From Balanoglossus misakiensis (Eukaryota > Hemichordata): a stretch of 64,000 nucleotides of DNA. Position 1 is the first letter of the stretch. Every line of letters starts with the position of its first letter. The stretch spans positions 1,736,001-1,800,000 of the forward strand of contig CM082579.2 of the NCBI GenBank assembly GCA_040954595.2. The letters run 5' to 3'. The position numbers and the translations under genes were made by a program. This document shows positions 39,050-52,700 of this stretch, in pieces. The notes beneath the pieces were generated by a model that was given only the letters and a program-made list of their open reading frames with translations, did no database searches and had not been told where the DNA came from.

Positions 39050-42000
39050 TTTCGGTTTGCTACAGCTGGTGGTGTCACGTGATCCCTTTGCCCTTTGAAC
39101 TTTGTCCTTATTTGTGAGCGTATATTGAACTAAAACTGTTTTCCGAACATTCGTACTCGTGGATGCGAGGTGTTTTCCTTCGACGGTGAATCCATGCAGT
39201 AAAAACAGATTAATTTGAGCAATGCCGACCTTTATTTAAACGCTTTATTAAATTGTCATTCCAATCGAACTAAACTTAATTTATTATCATGATGACAAGC
39301 TGCACTTTTCCCGTTTCGATAACTTGTCAATTATAGTTTTCATTGATGGACATTCACTGGGCGTCTCGGAGCATAATGAGTGTAACAGTAGACCTTGAGG
39401 GAGGAAGTGACTGTGTTAGTACTATCTGCATTCTGAATAACTGTACGTGCATTCACCTGCTAAAGGTCGTTCATTTGCCCCCAAGATCACTCCTATTGGC
39501 CCTATTTGATCATCTTAAAATGGCTTCAATGCAGGGCAATCAGGATTGGAAACCATCGATTAAGTCATCCGGCATGCAACAGCGCAATGCCATTCCAGTA
39601 ATAGAAGCACACAGTATGATGGGTTATTAAACTCGCCTCGGGTAGAATGAACTGGCGCATTTGACATTAGCTTTTCTGATTTAATCATACGTAGGAGAGG
39701 TCAGCCGGCAATTTCAAGAATTTGTTCTCATTAACAAGTAAAATGTCTAGCGTCGGGAAGCTCTGTTGCGTCGCCACGGAATTGAAACTCGTCCTTGTGT
39801 TGCGAATGCGATTATTGAAAAATAGATTTCATTCAAAAGTCATCAGAAATTGATCGTGTTAGAATGACGTGACTTTCCATTAATTATTTGATCTTTGAGG
39901 GCCAGTCGTTCAGGCGTTGTAACCCAAGGCAACCAACATCTCCATGATTGTTGAGAACAAATCCATGTGGAATGATGCGAGTCTCTGTTATATCAACGGC
40001 GGTCTTCCGGAGTTCCAGCGCAGACGGTGTCTGTCTTGTTTTCTGTCGACAATTTATTCCAATCCTTTATTGAAATCTTGCCACGTCAAAATATCAGCTG
40101 TTCAGCTGTTCTTCAAGATCGGACCCACTGGCACAGACCGACAGTACAACATAAGACTCCGTATGTAATCACGTGAACTAAAAACGACAAACAGACAATT
40201 ATACAGAACAATCACCCTTTATTAAAACAATACACGTCAGATCCATCGCGGACTTGGATTTGCATACCTTGCCAAATAGAAACAATACTTCCATCTGTGT
40301 CGGTCACTTTTTAAATTCCGTGACGGTTTATCTCCATCCGCTTCGATTTCCTTGGAAACGGCCTTATTAGAGTTCTCCACTAAAACACATGAATGTGCAC
40401 GTGTGATACGAAAATTGACTGACCGTCTAAAATGTGAAGGCGATCAAGGTGAATGCACAACCCTAAAAGAAAGTTATCAACTTCACAAATCACGATATCA
40501 AATCCATTTAGATTTCTTCAAGGTGTCATGTCTGCCAATACAAACTGCACCAATTATGATAACGATGTGTCAAAATTGGACAACAAGGTAATAAATGTCT
40601 ACTTAAATGAGGAATGAAAGACAATTAGGTAGGTTAATAACGTGTCAATGACCATGAAGACACAAGAACACGCTGGAGACACTTCAATGTACTCTTTCGG
40701 ATTCTAAAGGTAATAGAAACATGGCTCAGTGACGCTAAGGCCGAGACACAATTATCACAATTATCCGAAACAATTATCACAAAATCAGTAATAATATAGT
40801 AAGCGCGAAGATAATCGAACAAAGTGTTATTATATGAAATTAATTTCAACAAAGTGATAATAGATAAAAATTATTAAATGGTGTGATCGACATAATATTG
40901 ATGAGTGGAAATATGTATTAAGGTGGCACTACATAATACATGTACATGCACAATTAAATGCCATACTTCTCATCAAGGATAACGTGGAAACCCCAACAAA
41001 ACAACATTTTCATTTTACTTTGATGAAACTACTTTACTTGAAAATTGGATGAGTTTTCATCCCAATTGGAAAGCGTGCTCATTATGCAAATGACGCTAAC
41101 CGAGTGAAATCCAAGGAAAGCTCCAGAAAAGGCAGCGTCCATCAAGGCCACTGAACCGATGTGTGGCGACACTAATTTGTTATCATGCATGCTATACGGA
41201 GTCTTAATTTGGAAAACGGATGCGTTTGAGGTAGTTTTTGGAGTGTATTTGTACGTGGTCATTCGGAAAGTCCAATCAGCGTGCGCATTTTTTAATTTGC
41301 ATATCGCAGTGATTAAGCTTGCACAACTAAATCTACATCCGTGCAATTTTATCAAGTTTCTCACTGGCAGCGTTTGTTTTTCTCAAATCAGAAGTGAACA
41401 TTTTTAAAACTACTTTTTTTTGTCTCAAGTTCATTCAATCGATCCCTGATTTCAAGTAGCAACACGGTCAAGTGTCTTGTCGTCAATTTCTGAGTCTAGT
41501 CAAAGCAGCTCTCGTCATCCGCCTGCAAAAGCATAGACTTCTTGCAGGGCTCTTGGCCGACGCTAAGCTAATGGCGAAGCCTCTTCTTTTTACGTCCATA
41601 ATCATATATTACTGTAGTAGATCCGATATACACCCAGTGAGCTAGTACTTATACTAGCTCAGATGAGCGCGCCAACTTCGCACAATAACGGCACGAAACA
41701 AATGCCAAAACGGCAGAATTAATCGGCGATAGTGTTATGGATGGTATTCTGATATGAATTACAAAAGACTATATTAGTGACCAGAATGTCAAGGCTAATC
41801 AAAGATGTTGTACAATTCTATAGACATGTACCGAAACACTTGTTATCTACACCATAGACTGATGAATGTCAATCTAAATCCATGCATATTTAGTTGCTGT
41901 GCTTTGAATGCACCTTCTTTTGGCCACCTTACAACCTATACGTGAGTTACACAAATCTCATGCACCGACCGAAATTTCAAGATGGCGGAGTTTTTACCTA

Positions 42001-42320
42001 GATTGAAAAAAACGCACGTATGAATGCTAAGTTAAGGTGGCGAACACTCTAAGGCACTCCAAGGCAAGGCTAATAATAGATTGATTGAGTTATCGCATAC
42101 CATTCTCTTACTGATATGCGAGAAAAGCGTTATCATATCTTAAACAGTGAAAAATTGTATATGTACTTTCATTTGGCATGTATCAGTCCCATTGAAGATG
42201 AGAACGTTTCCTTTTCTGTATCACAAAACGACACTGTGACTCCGGAATCACTATATCATTAAAGAAAAACAAAACAAACGATCATGATGTACATCAATTA
42301 GGAGATAGACTGGGATTAAA
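39050..42320. other. Intergenic stretch between the TRIM/MIB gene and the GPCR
   Basis: No exon is recognisable. It should include the TRIM/MIB promoter, upstream of 39049 on the minus strand. Near 40740-40790 CAATTATCA-type units recur. The decamer TTAAGGTGGC occurs at 40918-40927 and 42032-42041, with the reverse complement of nine of its bases at 41923-41931. Confidence 0.5.
41923..42041. repeat. Possible small inverted-repeat element with GCCACCTTA ends
   Basis: GCCACCTTA at 41923-41931 and TAAGGTGGC at 42033-42041 are perfect reverse complements 101 bases apart, with no coding content between them. A third copy of the motif starts at 40918. This could be a MITE-like element, but I see no clear target-site duplication, so the call is weak. 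Confidence 0.25.
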
Positions 42321-42326
42321 TTTATT
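42321..42326 (-). promoter_or_regulatory. Candidate polyadenylation signal of the GPCR gene
   Basis: AATAAA on the minus strand lies 34 bases past the stop codon, which implies a very short 3' untranslated region. Confidence 0.5.
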
Positions 42327-42360
42327 GGTCCTCAACTTACGCCAGTTCTCTCTCGTTTAC

Positions 42361-43383
42361 TTAGTGCACAACATCTACTTCTGCGTCATGCCTCGTCATG
42401 CTGTGCGCCATGGTGGAATCACCGATTGATGTCGTGCGTCTGGGGCAGAACACCAGCTTCACTCCTTTCTGAAATTGCTTATACTTTAAGGCGTATATGA
42501 AGGGGTTAATTGAGGTATTCAAAAAGCCCCACAACACGGTGAAGTGGTAGAAAAAGCTTCTGAAATCGATCTCGGCGCCCAGGTTTTGAGCGAGGAACAC
42601 GAACTGGTTGGGCCCCCAGCAGATGGCGTAGGCCAGGAACACCATGAAGAGCATCTTCAGGACGTTCTTGCGCGCGCGCAGCATGGACCCTTCCTGAGTG
42701 TTGGCTGTGTTGTTCCCCGGACCGTTGAGAATGGCGTCGGCAGACTTGCTCTTCAGAACCTTGAAGATGTGGATGTAGGCGAACGACATGGCAATCAGCG
42801 GGATGAAGTATTGGATCAAGATGTTGACAATGCCGACGAACTTGCGGTAGCCAGCGGACGGCCAGATCTTCTTCAGGACGCAGAAGCCACCCTCGAAGAA
42901 CTGGACGTAAACTTTAAAGCTCTTGAAGGCCAGCGAGATCACCCAGACCATGACCAGTGTCACCTTGACCTTGCACTCTGAGAACACGCTCGCATAATGG
43001 AGGGGATACACGATGGCACAGTAGCGCTCGCAGGTCACAACCACGAGATTCAGCGTGGATGCAAGAAAGCAGGACCACAGCAGATAGGCTGACTTCCACA
43101 CCCGGCAGATGATTTCACCGAAGGCGTTGTCGAACGTGTGCGTAAACTGCGGCCCCATGTACGTGCCAACCATGATGACGGCTGTGATGAAGTCAATGAC
43201 TGCCTGGTGCACGATGAGATAGTTGGTCAGCGTTCGCAGCTGACGAATCTTCAGGAACACCAGACACACCAGTGCATTGCCGAACAGACCGACAATGCCG
43301 ATGAAGCCAAGAGTTATGTTCATTACGGTGTCTGTCGCTGACGCCGATAACTCAGTGTTTGTAGTGTTGGTATAGTTTGCCAT
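42361..43383 (-). CDS. Intronless class A (rhodopsin-like) G-protein-coupled receptor
   Basis: A single open frame of 340 residues starts at 43383. An in-frame ATG 12 codons upstream (43419) has a C at -3, whereas 43383 has G at -3 and G at +4 and is followed at once by an N-glycosylated tail (NYT, NTT, NIT), so I prefer 43383. Seven hydrophobic segments are visible. Diagnostic motifs are GNALVCLVF in TM1, ERYCAIVYPLHY at the end of TM3 (ERY for DRY), CWGPNQ in TM6 and NPFIYAL in TM7. A cysteine at the TM3 start (IICRVW) can pair with one in the second extracellular loop (GGFCVL). The third intracellular loop is long and basic, and a membrane-proximal cysteine (VFCPRR) could be palmitoylated. 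It is a plasma-membrane receptor coupling to G proteins. The ligand is unknown; the motifs suit the peptide-receptor expansions of marine invertebrates. No neighbour suggests a ligand. Confidence 0.93.
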   Translation of the reverse strand: MANYTNTTNTELSASATDTVMNITLGFIGIVGLFGNALVCLVFLKIRQLRTLTNYLIVHQAVIDFITAVIMVGTYMGPQFTHTFDNAFGEIICRVWKSAYLLWSCFLASTLNLVVVTCERYCAIVYPLHYASVFSECKVKVTLVMVWVISLAFKSFKVYVQFFEGGFCVLKKIWPSAGYRKFVGIVNILIQYFIPLIAMSFAYIHIFKVLKSKSADAILNGPGNNTANTQEGSMLRARKNVLKMLFMVFLAYAICWGPNQFVFLAQNLGAEIDFRSFFYHFTVLWGFLNTSINPFIYALKYKQFQKGVKLVFCPRRTTSIGDSTMAHSMTRHDAEVDVVH

Positions 43384-45935
43384 ATCTATTGTTAAGTGGC
43401 TGCAAATAAAAGTTAACATAAGTATAAATGATTTAATAACATTGTACCTTAAAGAAGATAATTCTTGAATGAAAAATTGTTCGAAAGTTTAGCAACATAA
43501 GTTGACTTTGAAAAGATGGATTCTGTAAAAGAAACATAAATGATTACGTAATTTTCCTGTGACTTGACTATTTGCTGTATTTTAAGGTTATTTTTTTTCG
43601 CCAGAGGCCTATAAGACATCAATCGATCCTACCTTACTTGATCAGTACATGAATCATGCAGGTATGATTGTTATTGCCCGCTTTCGCCATGTACTATTAA
43701 TATGAGCAAGATTGTTCAAAGGGTGCGCCATTTGATATCCGAAGGATAGTGCAGTTAGATGCAATACACGTTAGGTCTCCGTTTTTAGGACATGGCAACC
43801 TTTTTAAAGCTATATTGAATCCATATTTTTCTTGTAGTCATTTCAAGGCAACGCGGAAAGCTAAACAAGCATATGGCGTCGTTAAAAATCGTCAGCCAAC
43901 GTCAGACAAATCATGCTAGCGTAACTTGTGACTGTGTTTATTCTGCAAAGTCTCCCTATTTAGTTTTACCCCGCTGTATATACTTATCTATTGAAGAATG
44001 GTGTACAAATTGCGCAATTAACGAAAACCGTGTGAAAACTAGTGCAAATTAATAATGAAAGTAAAAACTAGGCAACCGTTTTGTTTCAACCTCAAAGCAG
44101 AACGAGACAATGTTTACCTTTCCTACAGGGGTAAAATCACCAAACACCAGCAGTCAATTTGTCGATTCTAACAGATCACACGATTTCAAACACATGTAAC
44201 ACACCTTGTAGGTACAATTTGCACCGTTTCCAGAATTTTAATGGTCTTGGGTTCTGTATGTACCAAGAACCGAAACATTTGACGATATAGGCTGGATTCT
44301 ATATCAATTTGCAGGTCAAATGTGACTCTTTTCGAATGCATTTGTGTATTACCGGTAAAGATAATCCTTTCCGTCGAACACGTTCGTACATGTGAGTGAA
44401 CGTTCCACGTATATACCAACTAAATTATCAAGCAATCGCCATGGCGTGCGGAACACCAATTTACTCGGGCGTTTAGGCTCCAATCATGATTACATGTACT
44501 AACACGACGTTTCTGGCGGTAGAATTTATGAGACTATCCATGAGTGTTTATTAAAAATGCAACAAACATCAATTTAACAGTCTTCTGGCTCAAAAATGAG
44601 CTTACAAATTACACTTGCGACGTTTTCAAGCGTAAATATTGCGACGGGGTTGGCCCAGTTTCTTGCAAACGACGGAAAGCGCCCTGAAGCACACACGAAT
44701 GCAATCACTTTCTCTGAAAAAATGCAAAAGCTTTGAATGAATTAACAGTTCGCGGTTTCCAAATGGAATACATAGTTCGTTCTGAGGATTGGACGATCCA
44801 CCAACGCAGTACCAACCTTTTATCTCTTTACGTTCTTCTTTAAGCGGATAGGTGAGACAATTATCCACGTCTGAGCTTCAAATCTCCGACAGGTACACCA
44901 ATGTTTAAATTGGTCGATTAGAAACTCACGAGTGAACTGGAGACGCTACTCACACACCCAGAACATTCTTCAATAAACTCAAACATTTTTATTTTCCGCG
45001 TTTAGAGGTAGTTTAGTTGTTTATGTAAAAAGTGAAGGTTATTTGTCATTGAATAACAACACCTCTAATGACGTAAATGGATCAGTGGTAAACACTATTC
45101 ATAGAATCAAGGTGCAAACTCAACAAATTAAGACTTTTACATGTTTCCAGCTTTAGATTTTGTTAACAATGTAAGTCTTAGCTTTTGACGCGCAGTAATT
45201 TTCGATTCGCTTTAACTCATTAGTCATTAGCGTTTTCTTCGAAGAATTAGTTTTAATGAAGCTGTTTTTCCTCGAAAAACGCCGAATGTTTTACGTGTCC
45301 AATTGGTCGAATTATGTTGCTGTTGCCCGCTGCGGTTTGTGCGTTTGGTGTCGCCCTCAGGGCAACAGTTTCAGAAGACAAAGACGTCCCTTTGTTGTGG
45401 CTTAGGATTTCATGAAGATTACAACTCATTAGTAACTCTACAACCCAGCGTCGTCAAGTCGCTGTGATACAAGGTGCATGCAAGCGAACTTGGATGGTAG
45501 AGCTAGATTTAACTTTTCTTTATGCCGCTTATTCGACTGTAACTTTACACGTACAGGTTCTGCTGAACAGATCTATCACCGTCACCATGTGTGTGCGTAC
45601 ACTGAGGATTTATTTCAAATTATCAAATGTTATATATTGTCTCATTACCTCAGTTTCTGAAATCACTATTGTGTTTTCACATGCTAAATCTTCTGTGAAA
45701 ACCAGTATCTTTGATAGGCAACCAATCTGTGAAAATATAGAAGTGCCATTATTCAAAATGAGAAAAAAATCGTATGGGATTTTTACTGTTAGTTTATAGA
45801 TTATAGGCTCCGTATCACGGCAGCACAGCAGACAATGGTACCCTGAAACAAAGATATTGGGCAATCTGGGTGAAGGGGTGATGGAAGTAACTAGAACGGC
45901 AGTGGCAATATCAGCTTTCATCAGTTCTTCTGTTA

Positions 45936-45949
45936 CCCCCCCCCCCCCC
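45936..45949. repeat. Homopolymer C14
   Basis: Fourteen consecutive C lie on the plus strand, with no associated gene. Confidence 0.85.
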
Positions 45950-46770
45950 AGACTGGCATAGCAGATGGTTAGTGACTGTACTTAGCTAGCAGATAATGTC
46001 ATTTCAATCATTTTCCGTGAATGTATAGGGGAACAAGTAGCGACATATCATGGCAACGTAATTCGATATACATTTTGCTTCGGGGGGTTAAGAAATTACA
46101 TATAAAAGTAAAAAAAACGGCTACTATTTTGACATATATGTTTTTATGGGTGACCTTTGAATAAATCGGAGAGTTGAGAGATGCTCACGGATAGCGAAAC
46201 CTAGACTAAAATTAGAACATATTTAGTTTAGTTGCTTGTTAACCTGGAAAATCCGACTGGAAAACCTCCGTGATCTCGCCAAGCAAGTTCTCCGACCGGC
46301 CACAAATTTCCCATGGTGGATCATTGGAAGGTTAAACATTCGCAGCCAACTGTGGCATTTTTTAGAATTGTCAAAAGAGGCTTTGCACACTGGAGAGTTC
46401 TTACAGAAAGTGCACACACACTCTTTATTACGTAGGTATACGATTTGTAACGGATTAATTGAACACTCTACGCATGAGGCCTGAAATGTACGTATTAGCG
46501 CAGCATTCTATAGAAAGTCGTTATCACCAAAGGATTTTCTCCTGTCCAGCAATCTTGAAGGTAATAGCCTGTTCTACGTTTGCGAAGTATACCTTCACCT
46601 TCGTGTATTGTTGAATGGTCTGATAAACACGGCTTCCTGATAATAGTGCGAGGTAAACGTTGATGATATGCGCGGGCTGTTGTCAAAGTTGAACGATAAA
46701 GCATCAATAATTGATTTACTTATCCTAGGGTTATGCTTCAATAGGTATTTCAGCACAATTCAATAGGAGA

Positions 46771-46786
46771 ATAATAATAATAATAA
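46771..46786. repeat. ATA trinucleotide microsatellite
   Basis: Five consecutive ATA units lie in AT-rich DNA. Confidence 0.75.
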
Positions 46787-49700
46787 ATTGATTCATGACA
46801 TCATATGCTATATAGACGTACACGAACCTATTTCTGCGAAAAGCTTCTGAACTTATTTTCGATTTCTACCTTTGTTTGAGACAAGTCTTAGAGTTATAGA
46901 ACAGCAAACATAACTCTTCAGAACTGTGATATGTCAGGGTTTGAGATTTTCGGGCTCCATAACCCAGCTAGAGGTATTTTGTCTTTGTTTCGGGCTGTGT
47001 GCCCCTACGCCAAACTCATAACAATTTTGATTTCCGTTTCATCCCCACTATCGCTACACAGTTTCTTTATAATACGATTTTGAATATCTCCGAGTTAATC
47101 GGGTTTCTTCATGGAGACGAAGGTCACGTAGAAAGAAAAACACAAACACAAGGAGAAATTTTGACGCTTGTACGCACATTTCTGGTTGGAAATGGAGAGA
47201 ATCCGGTAACAACAGCGACTTGGAAAACGTGCCAATTATGCAGTTCCTTTGCCTTGAAGGCACTTCCCTATTGCAAGAGCAGGGTATCACAGCAGGCAAA
47301 ATACGCTGACGCTCGTCTCATTTTACAAACATAGGCTTATCATATACACGCCTTCGGGTGATTTTACTACATGCCACTTCGTTTCGAATACAGACTTCGC
47401 CGTCTAACCTACAAGTTAGAGGATCCCTTGCTCCTTGAAATGTCACGAAACACACACTGTACCCAGCAAAGCAACGTTATATTTCAATTCCAAAAATCTA
47501 CTATGTCCTAAATTGTCTGAGAATGGGGTTTATTTCTTCCGCGGCCCATCGGTCACTGTGACAGCCCACTTAATCAAGTATAGCAGTTAATATCTGAATG
47601 TGCTAAAGGCATAATTGCTATCCGAGAGAGCTTATGCGCGCGGAACGCTGTAAATCTCTAATGAACCCCACAGATGAATTCTTGGTACTTTGTGATTACA
47701 TTGTCACATCATATAGGGATATAATAATATCACAATTTGAGTTTGAATTTAATCTATAAACTACTCGCACCTTTAAGCCTTCATATCTGTCCCTTTTGAA
47801 ATACGTCAATTCGAGGAAAGTAGCGTTTATACCAGATTGTCATATAATTGTGGAGTTGTAAATTAAAATGTATACGTGTATATGAATACAGAAGGACTCC
47901 TTCTCGAGACGTCAGACATCAGAACTCTCATCATGAGTTTTGTCTAACCACTTCCGTGTCTAGTTGACCCTGTCTTGCAGCTGAGGCGACAGCTGGCATA
48001 TGACGTTCCTCTCAAAAATACTATACTTGATTAACCGAATGGTGTATGTTATCAAGCAGACCCCTTACAAGAAATGGTGAAATATACTAGTACTTTACAA
48101 CAAACAAAACTCTAGACGTCATTTAACAGTAAAGTAATATTTTATATTAAATATTTGATCACATTTTCGTCAACTTCCTTTAGAAGTCCATATCAACCAA
48201 GGCCACTGCCTGCATCAATAGGTGATGCTCCTCTCATTGCGAGATCTCACGGGGCTAGGCTACTTGCCGTACAACGAATTGCTAGCCAAGGAAATACAAG
48301 TCATGCTTTGTATGAAATTAGAATAGATGTAGAGTTTAACAAAAATAATGTGTATGTTTTGTGCCATTTAACTCATACTGTTTGTTCCGTACTGTGCCAC
48401 ATGAGAGTGTTCTCACACATGAACTGCCCAGCCAAGCGAGATCTCGATATTCTCCACGAAGAGCACACAGAACAAGGTTTGTATTGGCTATTGATATTGA
48501 AAATCCAAGTCAAATAATATCATCCTAAAATTTAGAGATAAACTCTGGTCCACTATTTAAACGTATGTCAATCAAGAAGTAGAAGTGTAATTTCTACAGG
48601 TACATGTACGTCATCAAACATGATTCCAATCGTTGCATTAACGTCAACATACATGTAATCATATACACTAGATGTAATATATTAGAGTTACTTCCTGAAG
48701 ATCGTTTGCAAGTTTAATATTCCTGCCCAACGTCACAGCATCTATACGACTTGAATGTTTCCATCACGCACTGTGTTATCGTGTAAGGCTACCTCCATAT
48801 ATTGCGTGCGACATCATTTTTTTATGATCGTACATAGCAAAGTATTGCCGTGTGGTATGTTATTGAGAGCATTGTGAAAAAGCGCTTGTACAATCATGCA
48901 ACTGTTGGGAATAGTGCAGGGGCACTCGTATCACTTACAGGCGAACCTGGTTATTAATGGTGCCTCAAAGACATAATCGAATTATGATAAGTGATCTCTT
49001 CTCAAAGATGGGCCAAATTCAATTACACGCAGATCTCAATGCAGACGAGAAAGGGCTATTTGCCATCGAATACTGTTTAATGAAGTGTGCCTAATTTTAC
49101 CAGAATACTTGAAATTATAGTCTGATCGTCCAGTGATGTGAACTAGTTCTCCACAATGTGTTGAGTGACATAGGAGTACTGATCTCAACCATCGACAGTG
49201 GTTTTATTACCGCCAAACCCGAACTAGTTCCATCTACTTCACTTTCAGCCACGTTGATAAATAATGCAGTAACATATTCTATTTCAACGTGCAGTGACAT
49301 TGGCATCAATTTATTTTAACGGAGACAAGTCGTGCACATGTGTGTTGGCAATTTATTTCTATATTTCTATTTCTATGTTTAACCATAGACCTTATAGAGA
49401 AGAAGGGTCTTTAGTGTACAATGAACATGGTTTAACATGGACGACACTGTTACTGCAGCCGCGGTCGTAGCACTGTTTACGGCGATGAAATAACACCACG
49501 GTGCCACCTGAAACTTTACCCTCTTCGTCAACCAACCCTTTCTCTTTCACAATATTCCTCCCTCCCAAGGCTCCCTCTAAATATAGCTAACCTATGACAT
49601 TATTCGTGTTTGCACAATTTGGCTATTTTTGGCGAAGTTTTCAATACATGTCCGTGCAGAATGTCTGTCGTATGTATCCATCTCCCGGCCCAAGACACTT

Positions 49701-52700
49701 CGTATTCAAAAATGTTCAATGCAGCTCTGGTATTCATGAAAAGATGCCGATGTTTCCCGGACGCGTCAACAGCTATAGCTACAGAGTACATGTCAGTATC
49801 AGGCTACATAAGGAGATAATAGACAACGAATGAGAAGTAAACGAGAATGGTATTACTCTCACAATTCATGACGATTTGATTGCGACAAGCTATGCATACG
49901 CGGAAATATAATATTGATTTACGTAACACGCCCGTATTCCCTGCAGGAAACCGGTCGATAACGAGCGAAAGCAATTCTCGCTTCTTAAAACATCTGTTTT
50001 GTGCAACGGAGATTTCAAAATAAATAGCTTGTGATCAAGATCGATTTTCAGTCCACACGCACCAATTGACACTTCGGATTGCGCGGTAATGACGATATAA
50101 TGAGGTGTTGATCTGGTCTCCTCGGGGAAACGCGCTCTGCCCCGCCACGAATAAGCTTCGAAAACAATGAAAGACTACTTGACGAAATGATTATATACTG
50201 CCGACTTTCATTTACAATCCGATTAAAATAAATCAGCGGTTTGAACAATGACCCTTTGCTTGTAAAAGGAGGGTAATTATTGTCTCATATCGCATAGGTA
50301 TCTAATGATGTTGAATGTTTAATATGTTATATGGTACATGTATATACATTTCTAATGAAATGAAGAATAGTACATGTTTTTCTAAAGGTCGGGTGTCTCT
50401 TATTTCTTGTACACATTTTCTTAAAAATAAGACAGTACTTGGTCTTCCTTATCAATAATATATGAATGTGTGGAATGTTTTTTTTCTTCTAAAAACAGGG
50501 GGTATTTAAGAGATCGATAGTCCTGATGCAAAATCAACTATTTTTAGAAGTTGAGAGAGCAGATGTTCGACGGTTTAGTTGAGTATATAACATAACAACC
50601 CTTTTAGCCTATGTACATATACATGTAGATCTAGACTCGTTAGATAGTCACAGGTAAACATGAACAACTGAATAAGTGCTTGTGGGCACGGCTAAGCTTT
50701 CTGCTGGAGTTCGACAATGACAAGTAAGGTCAGCTTACCGTAATTTACAGATATTGCACTTGTGGGTATAAATGCCTAATCGGTTCGGAGAGACGATTGA
50801 AAACACACGTAAGCGTCTTCTCTCGCTATTTCTGTCGCGATGAAGCGTATTCAGTTGCGAGGTCTACGCATCATGTGTGAGAGACAATTTATGATAAAAA
50901 AATTTGCAGACGGCATCCTAAGTAAGGCAACATATATACAAAGAACATTTGTAAGAAAATGTTCTTAGCCAATAAACAGTTGGGAAACTTATTGCGTGTC
51001 GTAAATTGGCACACGTGACACATTGTCACCAGGCGCATGTAGATCAAAACGAGGCTCTGGCCTCATCTTTTAGACAATAATGCGGGCGAAACAACCCGCG
51101 CAAAGTTTACGCTCACACGCAGTTGATCAATTGATAAACATGCATGGGGGACATTTCTTACGGAAAGTTCAACGCATGTATTACATAACCGATGTACACA
51201 TGTTCAGGCTAATGTTACGAATCCTATATATTCATGTACTTTAAAATGATATTTAACGACGCGCCACTGTGTTTACACTGACGTCATTTTTGTTTGTGAT
51301 AAAAAAAACTTGAAATCACAGCCTCACTTGGATGGAAAAATACCAAATATGGCAAAAACATAAATTTACTAGCTATAGTAAGTTCTCTGCGTGATACACA
51401 TATTAGCTACGCGCGTCTAGATGAAATTGTGTAATGTGGGTGGTTTGATGTTTAGTATTCGATGAACGACGGCGGTATTTTCCAATGCCATAATACTGAA
51501 TCCTAGGAGAGGTGACGTCATGATGAGGCTTATTTGGTGACGAACACCGTCCTTACAACACGATAGCTGAAAATCGTGTAAATCAAGTAGAGGAGGTATA
51601 GTAGGGCAGTGTGTATACAGCGAGTATATCCACTTGAATATGAATAATCATCAATTCACACAATAATTCTGTCACGATTGTCATTCGCTGGAGAATGGTT
51701 ACCTACATGAAGCTTGGCACGCAAGTCCAGATTTATTTCTGTACAACATTCATGAAGTACTTTTAAGAATCATGGGATTAATCAATTCGGATTCTCGTCT
51801 GGAAAGAACGAATGACTTGTCAAATTCTGTATATTGTGGTCAAAATTTCCTGATATTTGTGGACGCTTCTGTGGATGAATTAATAATTGAGCTAGTAATA
51901 CGACACGATGTCGACAAAAAACACGGAGAAAGGATGCGCTCGTGTATCGATACCAAAAAAAAAACATGATACACAACGAGATTGCAAATCGGTTTCACTC
52001 GTCATTCTCTTTTGGTGTGATAAAACGAAAGAGGCATGACATGTGGCATATCATTAGACAATTAAGAGGTCACTTAATTGGATGAAGACGACCTCTCAAT
52101 CGAATTCGAAGTGGGTGTATAGGCAGGTAAGAACATTTTGTTATGGCCTAACCTATATACACCAACGCACTTTCTTAGTTCATCTCAATCTCTTGCACTT
52201 AATACGCCAAAGAAAGAAAGCTAGGGTATTGTGTGACATGGATGATTTTGATAGGCAAGGGTGACTCGAAAGCTTATGTGTCGTAAAACCTGCAGCATCG
52301 CAGGGTCAGGCGTTCTATGGTACGTGTATATGATATGATGTCACGTCAGTCACAAACTGACGTAGTAAAAGAGGGTGCAAATGGGTCTAGAGTACGTGGT
52401 CCGAAACTAGAAGAAGACAGAGTGTCAACTCACCTGCTCACGACGCCATTTGAAGCACTATGAGATATCGACTACAGTGCAATCACTATCAGTCTGATTT
52501 ATGTAATTACGTAGCATGATTACAATCTTTCACTGAAAGTGAAAGCTTGATCTGACCATGAAGTGTTATACCACACTTCCCTTGGGAGATTTCGAGAGAG
52601 TGATAATTGTTTCCTCATAATTTTAACGATATGTGTAATTTATTTCCACGGGGATGCCAGTGTATATTTCATCGGGAGGAAATTAATGAAAAGAAATTAT

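Noticed and set aside
42544-42981. Plus-strand frame of 145 codons opposite the GPCR
   Set aside because: Antisense shadow of the receptor; rich in Asp, Glu and His as expected from the reverse of a hydrophobic-coding strand.
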